From: an uncultured Pelagibacteraceae bacterium
GTDB lineage: Bacteria > Pseudomonadota > Alphaproteobacteria > Pelagibacterales > Pelagibacteraceae
Assembly (NCBI GenBank): GCA_902526115.1
Contig: CABZJV010000006.1
Coordinates: 1 to 48,302, forward strand
Direction of reading: 5' to 3'
Length of the DNA stretch: 48,302 nt
Below the pieces are notes generated by a model. The model ran no database searches. It worked only from the letters and a program-made list of their open reading frames with translations, and had not been told where the DNA came from. Positions 11,720 to 21,734 of the stretch are shown here, piece by piece. A program made the translations under genes and the position numbers. Within the stretch, counting starts at the first letter, position 1, and every line of letters starts with the position of its first letter.

Positions 11720-11962
11720 TTATTGTGCATCGATAATTTTGTAATTTTCAATTACAAGATTAGCTAGAAGTTTTTTGCACATTTCTTCAACTTTATCTTT
11801 CGCTTTTTTAGGATTAGTTTCTTTAGTATCGATTTCGAAATATTTACCTTGTCTTACTTCATTAACATCATTAAAGCCCATTCCATCAAGAGCTTGATGA
11901 ATAACTTTACCCTGAGGATCCAATACATCTTTTTTTAATGTAATAATTACCGATATTTTCAT
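11720..11962 (-). CDS. purS: Phosphoribosylformylglycinamidine synthase subunit PurS
   Basis: 80 aa, [35 protein letters not shown], between purQ and purC. Confidence 0.95.
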   Translation of the reverse strand: MKISVIITLKKDVLDPQGKVIHQALDGMGFNDVNEVRQGKYFEIDTKETNPKKAKDKVEEMCKKLLANLVIENYKIIDAQ

Positions 11963-12744
11963 TTACGTTTTCTTTTAACTGAGGATAGTTTTGTTACGTT
12001 AACTACACTTAAGTTGGATTGTTCGTGAAGGATACCAAGTCTTTTAGCAACTTCTGTATAAGCCGGGATTAAGTCTCCCAGATCCTTTCTAAACCTATCT
12101 TTGTCTAATTTTTTATCTGTAATACTATCCCATAATCTACAAGTATCTGGACTAATTTCATCAGCTAAAATCACCTCTTTCTTTCCATTAGAGGTTAGTC
12201 TTCCAAATTCTAACTTAAAGTCTATTAGTTTAATTCCAACACCACCAAACATACCGATCATAAAATCATTAATTCTTAAAATCATTTTTTTAACTTTTTC
12301 TATTTCTGTTTTAGAAGCCCAATCAAACGCAAGAATATGTTCTTCAGCAATTAGTGGATCACCAAGCTTGTCATCTTTAAGGCAATATTCAATTAACGGT
12401 TCCTTTAATATGCTACCATCTTCAATTCCAAGTCTTTTTGTTAACGATCCTGTTGCAACATTTCGCACAATAAATTCGATTGGTATAATCTCAACAAGTT
12501 TAACTACTTGTTCCCGCATATTTAGTCTTTTAACTAAGTGATTTTTGATACCAATTTCTGAGAGCTTTGAAAGTATGTGTTCAGAAATTCTATTGTTTAA
12601 AACGCCTTTTCCCTCAATAGTAGATTTTTTTTGATTATTAAATGCGGTTGCATCGTCTTTAAAATATTGAATTACTAAATCTTTATCACTTGTTGAATAA
12701 ATAATTTTAGCCTTTCCTTCGTATATTTTTTTCCCTTTTTTCAT
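11959..12744 (-). CDS. purC: SAICAR synthetase
   Basis: [60 protein letters not shown]. Confidence 0.97.
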   Translation of the reverse strand: MKKGKKIYEGKAKIIYSTSDKDLVIQYFKDDATAFNNQKKSTIEGKGVLNNRISEHILSKLSEIGIKNHLVKRLNMREQVVKLVEIIPIEFIVRNVATGSLTKRLGIEDGSILKEPLIEYCLKDDKLGDPLIAEEHILAFDWASKTEIEKVKKMILRINDFMIGMFGGVGIKLIDFKLEFGRLTSNGKKEVILADEISPDTCRLWDSITDKKLDKDRFRKDLGDLIPAYTEVAKRLGILHEQSNLSVVNVTKLSSVKRKRK

Positions 12745-14036
12745 TATTTAAAAACTCTTCTAAAGATTAAATTTACGTTTTTAAAATGCTTGGAATAACT
12801 AAAAATAGATTTTAGTTTTCTTGGTGAAATTTTATTCATAATTAATTTATCCTCTAAAAGAACATCATATAAATTTAAATTTTCTGCAAAACATCTTTTT
12901 GCATAGTTTTGCACCATTTTATAGGATTTCTCTCTGCTCAACCCAGATTTTGTTAGTTCTAACATAACTTCTTGTGAAAAAATTAATCCTTTAGTTATGT
13001 TTAAATTTTCGAGCATTCTTTTTGGATATACAATCATATTATCTAAAATGTTCGTAAGTCTTGTTAAAGCAAAATCTGTTGTGATATTAGCATCTGGACC
13101 AATATTTCTCTCTACACTTGAATGAGAAATATCCCTTTCATGCCAAAGAGCAATATTTTCTAAAGCTGGTATCACTGCACTTCTTACCATCCTTGAAAGT
13201 CCAGTTAAGTTTTCACTTAAAATAGGATTTTTTTTGTGAGGCATAGCTGATGAGCCTTTTTGATTTTTAGAAAAATATTCCTGCAATTCATAAACTTCTG
13301 TTCGCTGAAGGTGTCTAATTTCAATTGCAACTCTTTCTATTGAACCAGCAATAATTCCTAGTACTGAAAAATAGAATGCATGTCTATCCCTTGGTATTAC
13401 TTGAGATGAAATTGGCTCTACTTTTAAACCTAGTTTTTTTGCTACATGCTTTTCAACTTTTGGATTAACATTGGCAAATGTCCCAACAGCTCCAGAAATT
13501 GCACAAGTTGATACTTCATCAATTGCATCCTTTAATCTTTTTCTATTTCTTTTAAACTCCTCATAAAAAGAGGCCAATTTTAACCCAAAGGTTACTGGCT
13601 CAGCGTGAATTCCATGGCTTCGACCCATGCAAGGAGTTAGTTTATATTTTTTAGCCTGTCTTTTTAAAACTTTTAAAATTTGATCAATATCATTTAAAAT
13701 AATTTTTCCCGATTGAACTAGTTGAATATTGAAAGATGTATCTAACACATCAGAAGATGTCATTCCCAGGTGAAGATATCTAGCTTTAATTCCAGCTTTT
13801 TCTGTAACAGAGGTTAAAAATGCTATTACATCATGTTTAACCTCAGACTCTATTTTATGAATTCTTGAAACATTAATTTTAGCTTTTTTTCTAACAGTTG
13901 AAGCAACTCCTCTTGGAATTTGGCCAAGTTTTTCCATCGCTTCTGCTGCAGCAATTTCAACATCTAACCAAATTTTATATTTATTTTCCTCTGACCAAAT
14001 GTCAATTAATTGTTTACGCGAATATCTTTTAATCAT
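12744..14036 (-). CDS. purB: Adenylosuccinate lyase
   Basis: [45 protein letters not shown] signature. Confidence 0.97.
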   Translation of the reverse strand: MIKRYSRKQLIDIWSEENKYKIWLDVEIAAAEAMEKLGQIPRGVASTVRKKAKINVSRIHKIESEVKHDVIAFLTSVTEKAGIKARYLHLGMTSSDVLDTSFNIQLVQSGKIILNDIDQILKVLKRQAKKYKLTPCMGRSHGIHAEPVTFGLKLASFYEEFKRNRKRLKDAIDEVSTCAISGAVGTFANVNPKVEKHVAKKLGLKVEPISSQVIPRDRHAFYFSVLGIIAGSIERVAIEIRHLQRTEVYELQEYFSKNQKGSSAMPHKKNPILSENLTGLSRMVRSAVIPALENIALWHERDISHSSVERNIGPDANITTDFALTRLTNILDNMIVYPKRMLENLNITKGLIFSQEVMLELTKSGLSREKSYKMVQNYAKRCFAENLNLYDVLLEDKLIMNKISPRKLKSIFSYSKHFKNVNLIFRRVFK

Positions 14037-14039
14037 TAA

Positions 14040-14813
14040 TTATAAGTATGGAGGCTTTGAATAACCTTTAGCAGATTCTGTAAAGATTTCATAACCATTT
14101 TCAGTAATTCCTAACGTATGTTCAAATTGTGCAGATAAAGATTTATCTTTTGTAACAGCTGTCCAACCATCATTTAACATCTTTACATCATATTTTCCTG
14201 AGTTGATCATAGGCTCAATAGTAAATGTCATTCCAGGCCTAAGTTCCATACCTGTATTTTTACTTCCGTAATGTAATATATTAGGAGATTCATGGAATGT
14301 TGTGCTAATACCATGACCACAAAAATCTCTAACTACAGAAAAACCTTTCTCCTCAACAAATGATTGAATTGTATATCCAATATCTCCTAATTTAATTCCC
14401 GGTTTTAATATTTTAATAGCTCTCATCATTGACTCGTAGGTAGTATCTATAAGATTATTTAACTTAACTGGTGTTTTACCAATGCAAAACATTCTGCTCG
14501 TATCACCGTAATGTTCATCGACTATTGCAGTTACATCTACATTTACTGCATCGCCTTCTTGTAAAATTCTATCTGAAGGTATTCCATGACAAACAACATG
14601 ATTTAAAGAGGTACATAAAGATTTTGTAAACCCTCGATAGTAAAGTGGAGCAGAATGACCACCATTATCTTTTATGTATTCATAACCTAATTTGTCAATG
14701 TAGTCTGTAGAAATTCCTTCTTTTATATTTTCAGTTAACATATCCAAAGTTCTTGCTGCAAGGTTTCCAGCAATTCTCATTTTTTCAAATTTTTCTTTAT
14801 AATTATTCATCAA
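14040..14813 (-). CDS. map: Methionine aminopeptidase type I
   Basis: LNHVVCHGIPSDRILQEGDAVNVDVTAIVDEHYGDTSRMF, CGHGIST, GMTFTIEPM. Confidence 0.97.
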   Translation of the reverse strand: MMNNYKEKFEKMRIAGNLAARTLDMLTENIKEGISTDYIDKLGYEYIKDNGGHSAPLYYRGFTKSLCTSLNHVVCHGIPSDRILQEGDAVNVDVTAIVDEHYGDTSRMFCIGKTPVKLNNLIDTTYESMMRAIKILKPGIKLGDIGYTIQSFVEEKGFSVVRDFCGHGISTTFHESPNILHYGSKNTGMELRPGMTFTIEPMINSGKYDVKMLNDGWTAVTKDKSLSAQFEHTLGITENGYEIFTESAKGYSKPPYL

Positions 14814-15501
14814 TTATTTTTAGTTTTTTATCTATAAAAATTTTTTTTGAACTAATATCACAGCTGTAAGCTAAAAAATTTACTCCAGCTTTTTTAGCTA
14901 AAATGTAGTTTTTGTAATACTGTTCATCTATATCTTTAGCTATTTTAAAATATTTCATATTTTGAATTTGAACTAAAAATAATAGATATGTTTTATAGCC
15001 TTTTTTTATGGCATCAATAAGGGTTAATAAATGTTTTGATCCGCGTGATGTGACAGCATCTGGAAATTCAGAGGTGTCCATATTCCTGAATAAAGTCACA
15101 TTTTTAACTTCAACAAAGCTTTTTTGGTCATCTTTCTCAAGTAAAAAGTCAAAACGCGTTTCCTTATTAAAAAATACCTCTGGCTTTATTAAATCTAGAT
15201 TCTTAAGTTCATTTATCAGGTTATTTTCTAGACCATGTTTAGCAATTTTGTTTGCCATGTGGGTATTTACACCAACTAAATTTTTCCGTGACCTTATTAT
15301 TTCAAGACCATACTTAAGCTTCCTTTTAGGATCATTATTTGGAAGTAAATAAACATCATTACCTTCTTCTAATAATCCTTTCATAGATCCTGTATTTGGA
15401 CAATGCGCTGTCACAGTTTCTTTTTGCAACTTTACATCAGTAAAAAATCTTTTATATCGTCTGATTAATTTGCCTTTTACTAAAGACTTGGTAAATTCCA
15501 T
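14803..15501 (-). CDS. sfsA: SfsA family protein (start trimmed to MEFTKS; ORF track extends to 15537)
   Basis: VTAHCPNTGSMKGLL, TRFDFLLE, FVEVKNVTLF, FPDAVTSRGSKHL. Confidence 0.92.
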   Translation of the reverse strand: MEFTKSLVKGKLIRRYKRFFTDVKLQKETVTAHCPNTGSMKGLLEEGNDVYLLPNNDPKRKLKYGLEIIRSRKNLVGVNTHMANKIAKHGLENNLINELKNLDLIKPEVFFNKETRFDFLLEKDDQKSFVEVKNVTLFRNMDTSEFPDAVTSRGSKHLLTLIDAIKKGYKTYLLFLVQIQNMKYFKIAKDIDEQYYKNYILAKKAGVNFLAYSCDISSKKIFIDKKLKIIDE

Positions 15502-15521
15502 CTCTAAATTATATATATAAT

Positions 15522-16271
15522 ATGAGCAAAAAAACAAAAGTTAATGCCGCTATACTAATAATCGGTAACGAAATATTGTCAGGCAGAACACAAGACACCA
15601 ACACGTCAACAATAGCAGTTTGGCTTAATTCAATTGGTGTAAAAGTAGAGGAGGTTAGAGTAATACCAGATATTGAAAAAACAATTGTAGATACATTATC
15701 TTTCTTGAAAACAACTTATGATTATGTTTTTACAACTGGAGGTATAGGTCCTACGCATGATGATATCACTGCTCAATCTGTTTCAAAAACCTTTGGAATA
15801 AAATACGAAATCCACAAACAAGCATTTAAAATTTTAGAAGCATACTACAAACCAGGCGAATTTAATGAAGGGCGACAGAAAATGTGTTGGATGCCCGAAA
15901 ACGCAAATTTAATTTTAAACCCAACAAGTGGTGCTCCAGGATTTAATATTGAAAATGTGTTTTGTTTGCCAGGTGTACCATCTATTTTAAAATCGATGTT
16001 AGGAGGTTTGACTAACACTATAGTTGGAGGTGAACCAATTAAAAGTCATACAATAAGTTTAAGAACAGTTGAAAGTGAAATTGCAAACTCATTAACTAAA
16101 GTACAAAATGATAATCAAGATGTTGAGATAGGAAGTTATCCTTTTTTTCATGCAGGAAAATTAGGTGTTTCAATTGTAATTAGATCTGAGGATCAATCAA
16201 AAATAGATTTTTGCAATTCTCAAATTTTAAAATTTGTTAATGAAAAAAAAATTGAAGTAGTAGAGCGATAA
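15522..16271 (+). CDS. Molybdopterin-binding / CinA N-terminal-like domain protein
   Basis: IIGNEILSGRTQDTNTSTIAVWL, FTTGGIGPTHDDITAQSVSK, NPTSGAPGF, CLPGVPSI. Confidence 0.9.
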   Translation: MSKKTKVNAAILIIGNEILSGRTQDTNTSTIAVWLNSIGVKVEEVRVIPDIEKTIVDTLSFLKTTYDYVFTTGGIGPTHDDITAQSVSKTFGIKYEIHKQAFKILEAYYKPGEFNEGRQKMCWMPENANLILNPTSGAPGFNIENVFCLPGVPSILKSMLGGLTNTIVGGEPIKSHTISLRTVESEIANSLTKVQNDNQDVEIGSYPFFHAGKLGVSIVIRSEDQSKIDFCNSQILKFVNEKKIEVVER

Positions 16272-16672
16272 TGCTTTATTTTGCTTACGGTAGTAACCTT
16301 CATCATTTTCAAATGAAGCGAAGATGTAAAGATAGCAATTTTATAAAAAAAATTAATTTAAAAGGCTTTAAACTAACATTTAGAAGTAAATATAGAGCTG
16401 CAGATATTGAAATTAAGAAAAACTCAATTGTTCCTGGAGGTTTATTTGAGATTTCAAAAAGTGATGAAAAAAAATTGGATCTATATGAGGATTATCCAAT
16501 ACTTTATAAGAAATATTATTTTTATTATTATGGAAAAAAAGTAATGACTTACACAATGGTTAACAAATCACCATTTAAGTTTCCAACTGAAAGATATCTA
16601 AATGTTGTGAAAAAAGGATATAAAGATTGTAAACTTGATAAAAATTATCTTAATAACGCTTTGAAACCTTAA
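16271..16672 (+). CDS. Gamma-glutamylcyclotransferase (AIG2)-like protein
   Basis: LYFAYGSNLHHFQMKRRC, PGGLFEIS, LDLYEDYPILYKK; start overlaps upstream stop. Confidence 0.8.
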   Translation: MLYFAYGSNLHHFQMKRRCKDSNFIKKINLKGFKLTFRSKYRAADIEIKKNSIVPGGLFEISKSDEKKLDLYEDYPILYKKYYFYYYGKKVMTYTMVNKSPFKFPTERYLNVVKKGYKDCKLDKNYLNNALKP

Positions 16673-16680
16673 AATTTATA

Positions 16681-17976
16681 ATGTTTTTACATACTAAATT
16701 AGAAAATAGAAAAGAACCTATAAAAATTTGTTTTATTGGATGTGGTAAGTTTGTAAGTATGTTTTTAGCTCAATACAACCATCTAGATAAAATTCAAATA
16801 GATACCATAGTTGATATTAATGTTGATCAAGCAAAGAAAAATTGTTTGAAAAGTGGATTAAATGAGCAAGTAGTTAAACAAATAAATTTTTCAAATTCGT
16901 TAGAGAAAGTTTTGGAAAGAGATATTGAAATTTTTATTGAGGCAACAGGCAATCCAATATTCGGAACTGTCCATGCAACAAAGATAATAAAAAATATGAA
17001 ACATGTAATATTAGTCAATGTTGAAGCGGACATAACTTGTGGTAAATATTTATCTGATCTTGCAAAAGAAAAAGGTGTTATCTGTTCGATGGCATATGGA
17101 GATCAACCATCTTTAATTCTCGAACAAATAGAGTGGGCAAGACTAAACGGATTTTCAATAGTTTGTGCTGGTAAAGGAACTAAATATCATCCAACTTTTG
17201 AATATTCTACACCTGATACTGTTTGGGGTCACTATGGCCTTACTAAAGAGCGAGCTGAGTTAGAATCTGGAATGAACCCAAAAATGTTTAATAGTTTTTT
17301 ATGTGGAGACAAGTCTGCCATTGAAATGTGTGCAGTGAGTAATGCAGCTAACTTAAAATGCCCTAGTAATGGATTAACTTTTCCTCCAGTTGGTGTTTAT
17401 GATATTGCAAAAAAAATGATCCCAAAAAATGATGGTGGTCTAATTGAATTTGATGGTCAAGTAGAAGTTGTTTCAAGTATAGATTTAGAAAAAAAAGATA
17501 TTCCAAATGATTTAAGGTGGGGTGTTTATGTTGTTATTAAAGCACAGAACGAATATGTAAAAAATTGTTTTAAAGATTATGGCATGATTACAGACGCATC
17601 TGGAAATTATTCTGCAATTTGGAGGCCCTATCATTATATTGGACTGGAGCTTGCACAATCTATTTACTCAATAGCACTAGACAATAGAGCAACAGGCTAT
17701 ACAAAAAATTATAATGCTGATGTTGCAAGTTTAGCTAAGAAAGATTTAAGAGTAGGTGAAAAACTGGATGGAGAAGGAGGCTTCTGTGCAAGAGGGCAAT
17801 TAATAACGTCTCAAAAATCTAAAAAAGAAATGATTTTACCTCTAGGCCTCACTGATAATGCTGTATTAAAAAGAAATATAAGTAAAGATGAAGTTATTAG
17901 ACTTGATGATGTCAAGTTAAATCTTCCAACTGAAGTAACCGAAGCAAGAAACTACCAATATAATTTATTAAATTAG
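16681..17976 (+). CDS. NAD(P)-binding homoserine-dehydrogenase-like oxidoreductase with C-terminal SAF-like region
   Basis: Rossmann start IKICFIGCGKFVSMFL, IEATGNPIFGTVHA, C-terminal SAF-like NAVLKRNISKDEVIRLDDVKL. Confidence 0.75.
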   Translation: MFLHTKLENRKEPIKICFIGCGKFVSMFLAQYNHLDKIQIDTIVDINVDQAKKNCLKSGLNEQVVKQINFSNSLEKVLERDIEIFIEATGNPIFGTVHATKIIKNMKHVILVNVEADITCGKYLSDLAKEKGVICSMAYGDQPSLILEQIEWARLNGFSIVCAGKGTKYHPTFEYSTPDTVWGHYGLTKERAELESGMNPKMFNSFLCGDKSAIEMCAVSNAANLKCPSNGLTFPPVGVYDIAKKMIPKNDGGLIEFDGQVEVVSSIDLEKKDIPNDLRWGVYVVIKAQNEYVKNCFKDYGMITDASGNYSAIWRPYHYIGLELAQSIYSIALDNRATGYTKNYNADVASLAKKDLRVGEKLDGEGGFCARGQLITSQKSKKEMILPLGLTDNAVLKRNISKDEVIRLDDVKLNLPTEVTEARNYQYNLLN

Positions 17977-19244
17977 TTATATTTCTTTTCCATTACCAAA
18001 TCTAAAAATAAAGATGCGGTCCAAGAAAAGTTACTTGCTCCATATGCTTTTCCAGTTTTAAAACTGTAGTATTCAAAAAAGCCATTTTTTTTAACAAGAT
18101 TAATTGTTTTTTCCTTAATTTTATTAGCAAAGTTTTTATCCTTATTTTTCAACCCTTGATAGATAATCCAATTACAATTTATCCAAACAGGACCTCTCCA
18201 GTAACGCTTTTCCTCAAACTTTTTATAATTAGGCTTAATACTAGAGAAAATATATTTTTTTGTTTGATTATGATTTTTTAAGTTTTTAATTATTTTTTTG
18301 TTAATAGTTTGATTTTTTAAGTCAGCAAATAAAATAAAATAATTTGTTATTGAGGGCACAATAATTTTTTTTTTATTTCTTATATCATAATTTGTAAAAA
18401 CCCCTTTTTTTTCATTATATAATTTTTCAATTTGATTTTCTGATTTTAAAATAAATTTTTTTAATTTATTGTGCTCTAAATTGAATGATTTAAGAAGCTC
18501 TAATAAATCTTTATTTGCTCTTAAAAATATAGAATTAAAACCTACATCAACAACATTAAACATTGATTTATTATAAAGTTTTTTTGGATTATATTTATTC
18601 TTTCTTAAATGATTTTTGATTGTCACATATCTATCATAATCTGAATCTAAAGGCCTGTATTCTGGATTTATAACTTTATTATCTCCTCTTTTATATTTCA
18701 AATTTTTTTCAACTTTAACTTCATTCATAGAATAGTCCCAAAGTGGTGAATTATCATATCCACTTTCCCAAGGATGTAATATAGAGACCAACCCTGTTTT
18801 CCTAGGATCTCTATATTTAATTAACCATTCATGATATTTTTTTAATTTTTGAACTATTGATTTAATTTTTGATTTATCTGAAATTTTGATTTTATTTTTG
18901 TCTAAAATTTTTTTTAAAATTATTGCAAGAACTGGTGGTTGAGTTATACCAGATGAATGTATTTTGTTTCCACAATTCCATACAGAATGGTTTGGGTAAT
19001 AATTTGTTTTTAAATCATGGAACAAAATATGAGGTATCATACCGTCTCTCCATTGACCTTTCAAAAGTGTCGTTATTTCATCAAGAGCATACCTAAGGTT
19101 AAAATGTGAGTATCCTAAAGCAATAAAGCCCGAGTCCCATTTCCATTGAGCGGGATATAATTTATTATTTGTAGGTAACGTGAAACCTTTTTTTTTATTT
19201 CCTAATAAAACTTTTTTTGCTTTTTCTACTAAATTATTTCTCAA
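17973..19244 (-). CDS. Glycoside hydrolase, GH63/trehalase-like (alpha/alpha)6 barrel; candidate glucosylglycerate/mannosylglycerate hydrolase
   Basis: PAQWKWDSGFIALGYSHFNLRYALDEITTLLKGQWRDGMIPHILF, HPWESGYDNSPLWD, RYWRGPVWINCNWIIYQGL, YGASNFSWTASLFLDL. Confidence 0.8.
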   Translation of the reverse strand: MRNNLVEKAKKVLLGNKKKGFTLPTNNKLYPAQWKWDSGFIALGYSHFNLRYALDEITTLLKGQWRDGMIPHILFHDLKTNYYPNHSVWNCGNKIHSSGITQPPVLAIILKKILDKNKIKISDKSKIKSIVQKLKKYHEWLIKYRDPRKTGLVSILHPWESGYDNSPLWDYSMNEVKVEKNLKYKRGDNKVINPEYRPLDSDYDRYVTIKNHLRKNKYNPKKLYNKSMFNVVDVGFNSIFLRANKDLLELLKSFNLEHNKLKKFILKSENQIEKLYNEKKGVFTNYDIRNKKKIIVPSITNYFILFADLKNQTINKKIIKNLKNHNQTKKYIFSSIKPNYKKFEEKRYWRGPVWINCNWIIYQGLKNKDKNFANKIKEKTINLVKKNGFFEYYSFKTGKAYGASNFSWTASLFLDLVMEKKYN

Positions 19245-20434
19245 CCTTTTACACTCCCTGCAGTAAGACCACTAACTAGATATTTCTCAAAATAAACAAA
19301 AATAAACAAAACAGGTAAAGTCACAATAACTGAACCAGCCATTAAATATTGTCTAGGCGTTTCTGCATCACCACTTAAATATTGTATGGCTCTTGAAAGA
19401 GTAAAAGAATTTGGGTTATCTAGAAACATTAAAGAAAATAAGAACTCATTCCAAGCTATCATAAAAACATATAAAGCCACAGAAGATATTGCAGGAATAC
19501 TTAATGGAATTATTATTTTAGTAATTATTCCAAACCAACTAAGCTTATCCAATATTGCTGCTTCCTCTAATTCTTTAGGGATGCTCTTAAAATATCCTTG
19601 TAGCATATAAATTGCTACCGGTAGAGTTGTGGCTGTATAAACAATTAACAAACCCTCTATAGAATTTCTAAGGCCTAATTGACTAAAAATAGTGTACAGA
19701 GGAATTACCAAGACAATTGCAGGAAACATATAAATTATCAATATTGATGTTGACATAAATGTTTTTCCAAAAAAATTTAATCGAGCAATTGCATATGCTG
19801 CTGGAATAGCAAAAATAAGAGTTATTATCACTGTGCCCACAGAGACAATAGTACTAGTTAAAATATATTGACCAAATTTATAAGATTTAAAAATTACAAA
19901 ATAAGATTTAAATAGATCTTTAAAATCCTGACCAAAATTTATACTGAAATCTAAAGGGTTAACTAATAAAGCTATTTGAGTTTTAAAACTTGTAATTAAC
20001 ATCATATAAAAAGGAAAAAGTATTACGAATGAAAAAAATAAAATACCAAACAATGTTAAAAAATCAAAAAAAATTACTTGAGTTGAGTGTTGTTCCTTTA
20101 AATCTTTAAAACTATATTTATTTATTTTATTAACAAAAAAATACAAAATTAGAAAAATTCCAATATTATACCACAGTGGTAATTTTTGAATAATATAACC
20201 ATCACATATTACAAAAATTAGAGAAAAAATAATTGATTTATAAAAAATTTTGATTTTGCTGCCTATTCTTAAATTAGCAAATGATATTAGGAGACCAAAA
20301 ATAAAAATTATTTGTAAATTAAAGTTTTGAATATTTAATCCCTGTAACGTTGCTAATATTTTCCATATAGAAACTATGAAAATCAAAAAAAAAGATGATA
20401 TCAAAGTAAATAAAATTGAATTTTTAGTTCTCAT
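19241..20434 (-). CDS. Carbohydrate ABC transporter permease (MalG/AglG-like) with N-terminal TM extension
   Basis: EAA-like loop EELEEAAILDKLSWFGIITKIIIPLSIPAI; multiple TM helices. Confidence 0.9.
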   Translation of the reverse strand: MRTKNSILFTLISSFFLIFIVSIWKILATLQGLNIQNFNLQIIFIFGLLISFANLRIGSKIKIFYKSIIFSLIFVICDGYIIQKLPLWYNIGIFLILYFFVNKINKYSFKDLKEQHSTQVIFFDFLTLFGILFFSFVILFPFYMMLITSFKTQIALLVNPLDFSINFGQDFKDLFKSYFVIFKSYKFGQYILTSTIVSVGTVIITLIFAIPAAYAIARLNFFGKTFMSTSILIIYMFPAIVLVIPLYTIFSQLGLRNSIEGLLIVYTATTLPVAIYMLQGYFKSIPKELEEAAILDKLSWFGIITKIIIPLSIPAISSVALYVFMIAWNEFLFSLMFLDNPNSFTLSRAIQYLSGDAETPRQYLMAGSVIVTLPVLFIFVYFEKYLVSGLTAGSVKG

Positions 20435-21683
20435 CCACTCTCTTTCCTAAAAGCTTAAAGTAAAAAAACATAAATAATAAAAGTAAAACGACTATTACTA
20501 TTGAAACAGCCGATCCCATTCCAATATCAGATATTGCAAAACCTTGTTGATAAACATTTATAGGTAAAGTTCTTGTACCTGAAGCACCACCTGTAAGTAA
20601 GAAAACATCTTCAAACTTATTAAAATTCCAAATAAATCTAATCATAAATAAAATCGATATAACTGCAGTAATTTGAGGGAGAGTTATATTAAAAAACTTC
20701 TGAAACGGGCTAGCTCCATCAACATCAGCTGCCTCATATAATTCTTTTGGAATAGCCTGAAGCCTTGCAAGAATAAATAAAAAAGCTAAAGGAAAATATC
20801 TCCAAATTTCAAACATAATTACTGTTGTAAGAGCTAGTCTTAATTTAAAATCAAACCCTAATATATTAATATCAATGTATTTTTGTCCGAGTAAATTTAT
20901 GGGAGTTTCAATAACTTGGTAGTTGATTAGCAAACTATTTAAAGTCCCGCTATTTGGATCCAATAGAAGTTCCCATGTATAAGCTAAAGCGACAACTGGA
21001 GCAACATAGGGAAAAAGTAAAACGCTTCGCATAAATGTTCTACCATAAAATTTTTGATTAACCATTTGCGCTGTTAAAATACCAAATATAATTGAGCCAA
21101 CTGTACCAAAAAATGTGTAGTAAAAAGTTGTGAGTAGTAGGTCTACAAATTCATTATCAAATAAAACTTTCTTGAAATTTTTTAAAGTAAAATTAGTGTT
21201 AAGTAATATATTATCTGATGTACCATTTAATTTAGGTTTTGTTGATTTGAGAACTTTTTTATCAATATTTGTACCATCATTCGTTCCAAATACTATTTGA
21301 AAATTTTCTCTATATTTTGCTGGCCAATTACCAAATTTACATTTTAAAGTATTTTTTTTGTAATCACAACGTGGGTCTAATTCTTCAATTTCAAAATTTT
21401 TTGGAAATTTATCTTGAAATGTAATATCTCTAATTTCTTGAAGTAAGGAGCTATTTCTTAATTTATATAAAATTTTTATTTTTGAGGGATCTTCAGATAT
21501 GGATTTGATAATCTTTTTGGCTCTTGGCTCAGGTATTCTTATATCTTTAAGCTTAACTTCTTTAAAACTTATCCAAACATTGGCAAAAATTGGAAATAAA
21601 ATTATTGCAAAAACTAAAGCAACTGCGGGTAAAGTTAAAATATATGCAGTTTTCTTTTCAGTATTTGCTAAAGTGTCTTTCAT
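20424..21683 (-). CDS. Carbohydrate ABC transporter permease (MalF/AglF-like) with periplasmic insert
   Basis: PKELYEAADVDGASPFQKFFNITLPQI EAA loop; TM helices; roughly 110-aa soluble segment after first TM. Confidence 0.9.
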   Translation of the reverse strand: MKDTLANTEKKTAYILTLPAVALVFAIILFPIFANVWISFKEVKLKDIRIPEPRAKKIIKSISEDPSKIKILYKLRNSSLLQEIRDITFQDKFPKNFEIEELDPRCDYKKNTLKCKFGNWPAKYRENFQIVFGTNDGTNIDKKVLKSTKPKLNGTSDNILLNTNFTLKNFKKVLFDNEFVDLLLTTFYYTFFGTVGSIIFGILTAQMVNQKFYGRTFMRSVLLFPYVAPVVALAYTWELLLDPNSGTLNSLLINYQVIETPINLLGQKYIDINILGFDFKLRLALTTVIMFEIWRYFPLAFLFILARLQAIPKELYEAADVDGASPFQKFFNITLPQITAVISILFMIRFIWNFNKFEDVFLLTGGASGTRTLPINVYQQGFAISDIGMGSAVSIVIVVLLLLFMFFYFKLLGKRVDEN

Positions 21684-21685
21684 AA

Positions 21686-21719
21686 AAAAAAGCGGATAAG
21701 TAATCTTATCCGCTTTTTT
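21686..21719 (-). terminator. Perfect 15-bp stem hairpin with U-tract between binding-protein and permease genes
   Basis: AAAAAAGCGGATAAG-TAAT-CTTATCCGCTTTTTT. Confidence 0.8.
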
Positions 21720-21734
21720 AATTAATTTAAATTA

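Noticed and set aside
12101-12541. 146-aa plus ORF antisense to purC
   Set aside because: Antisense to a certain core gene; Ser/Ile/Leu-rich composition typical of reverse-frame translation in AT-rich DNA.
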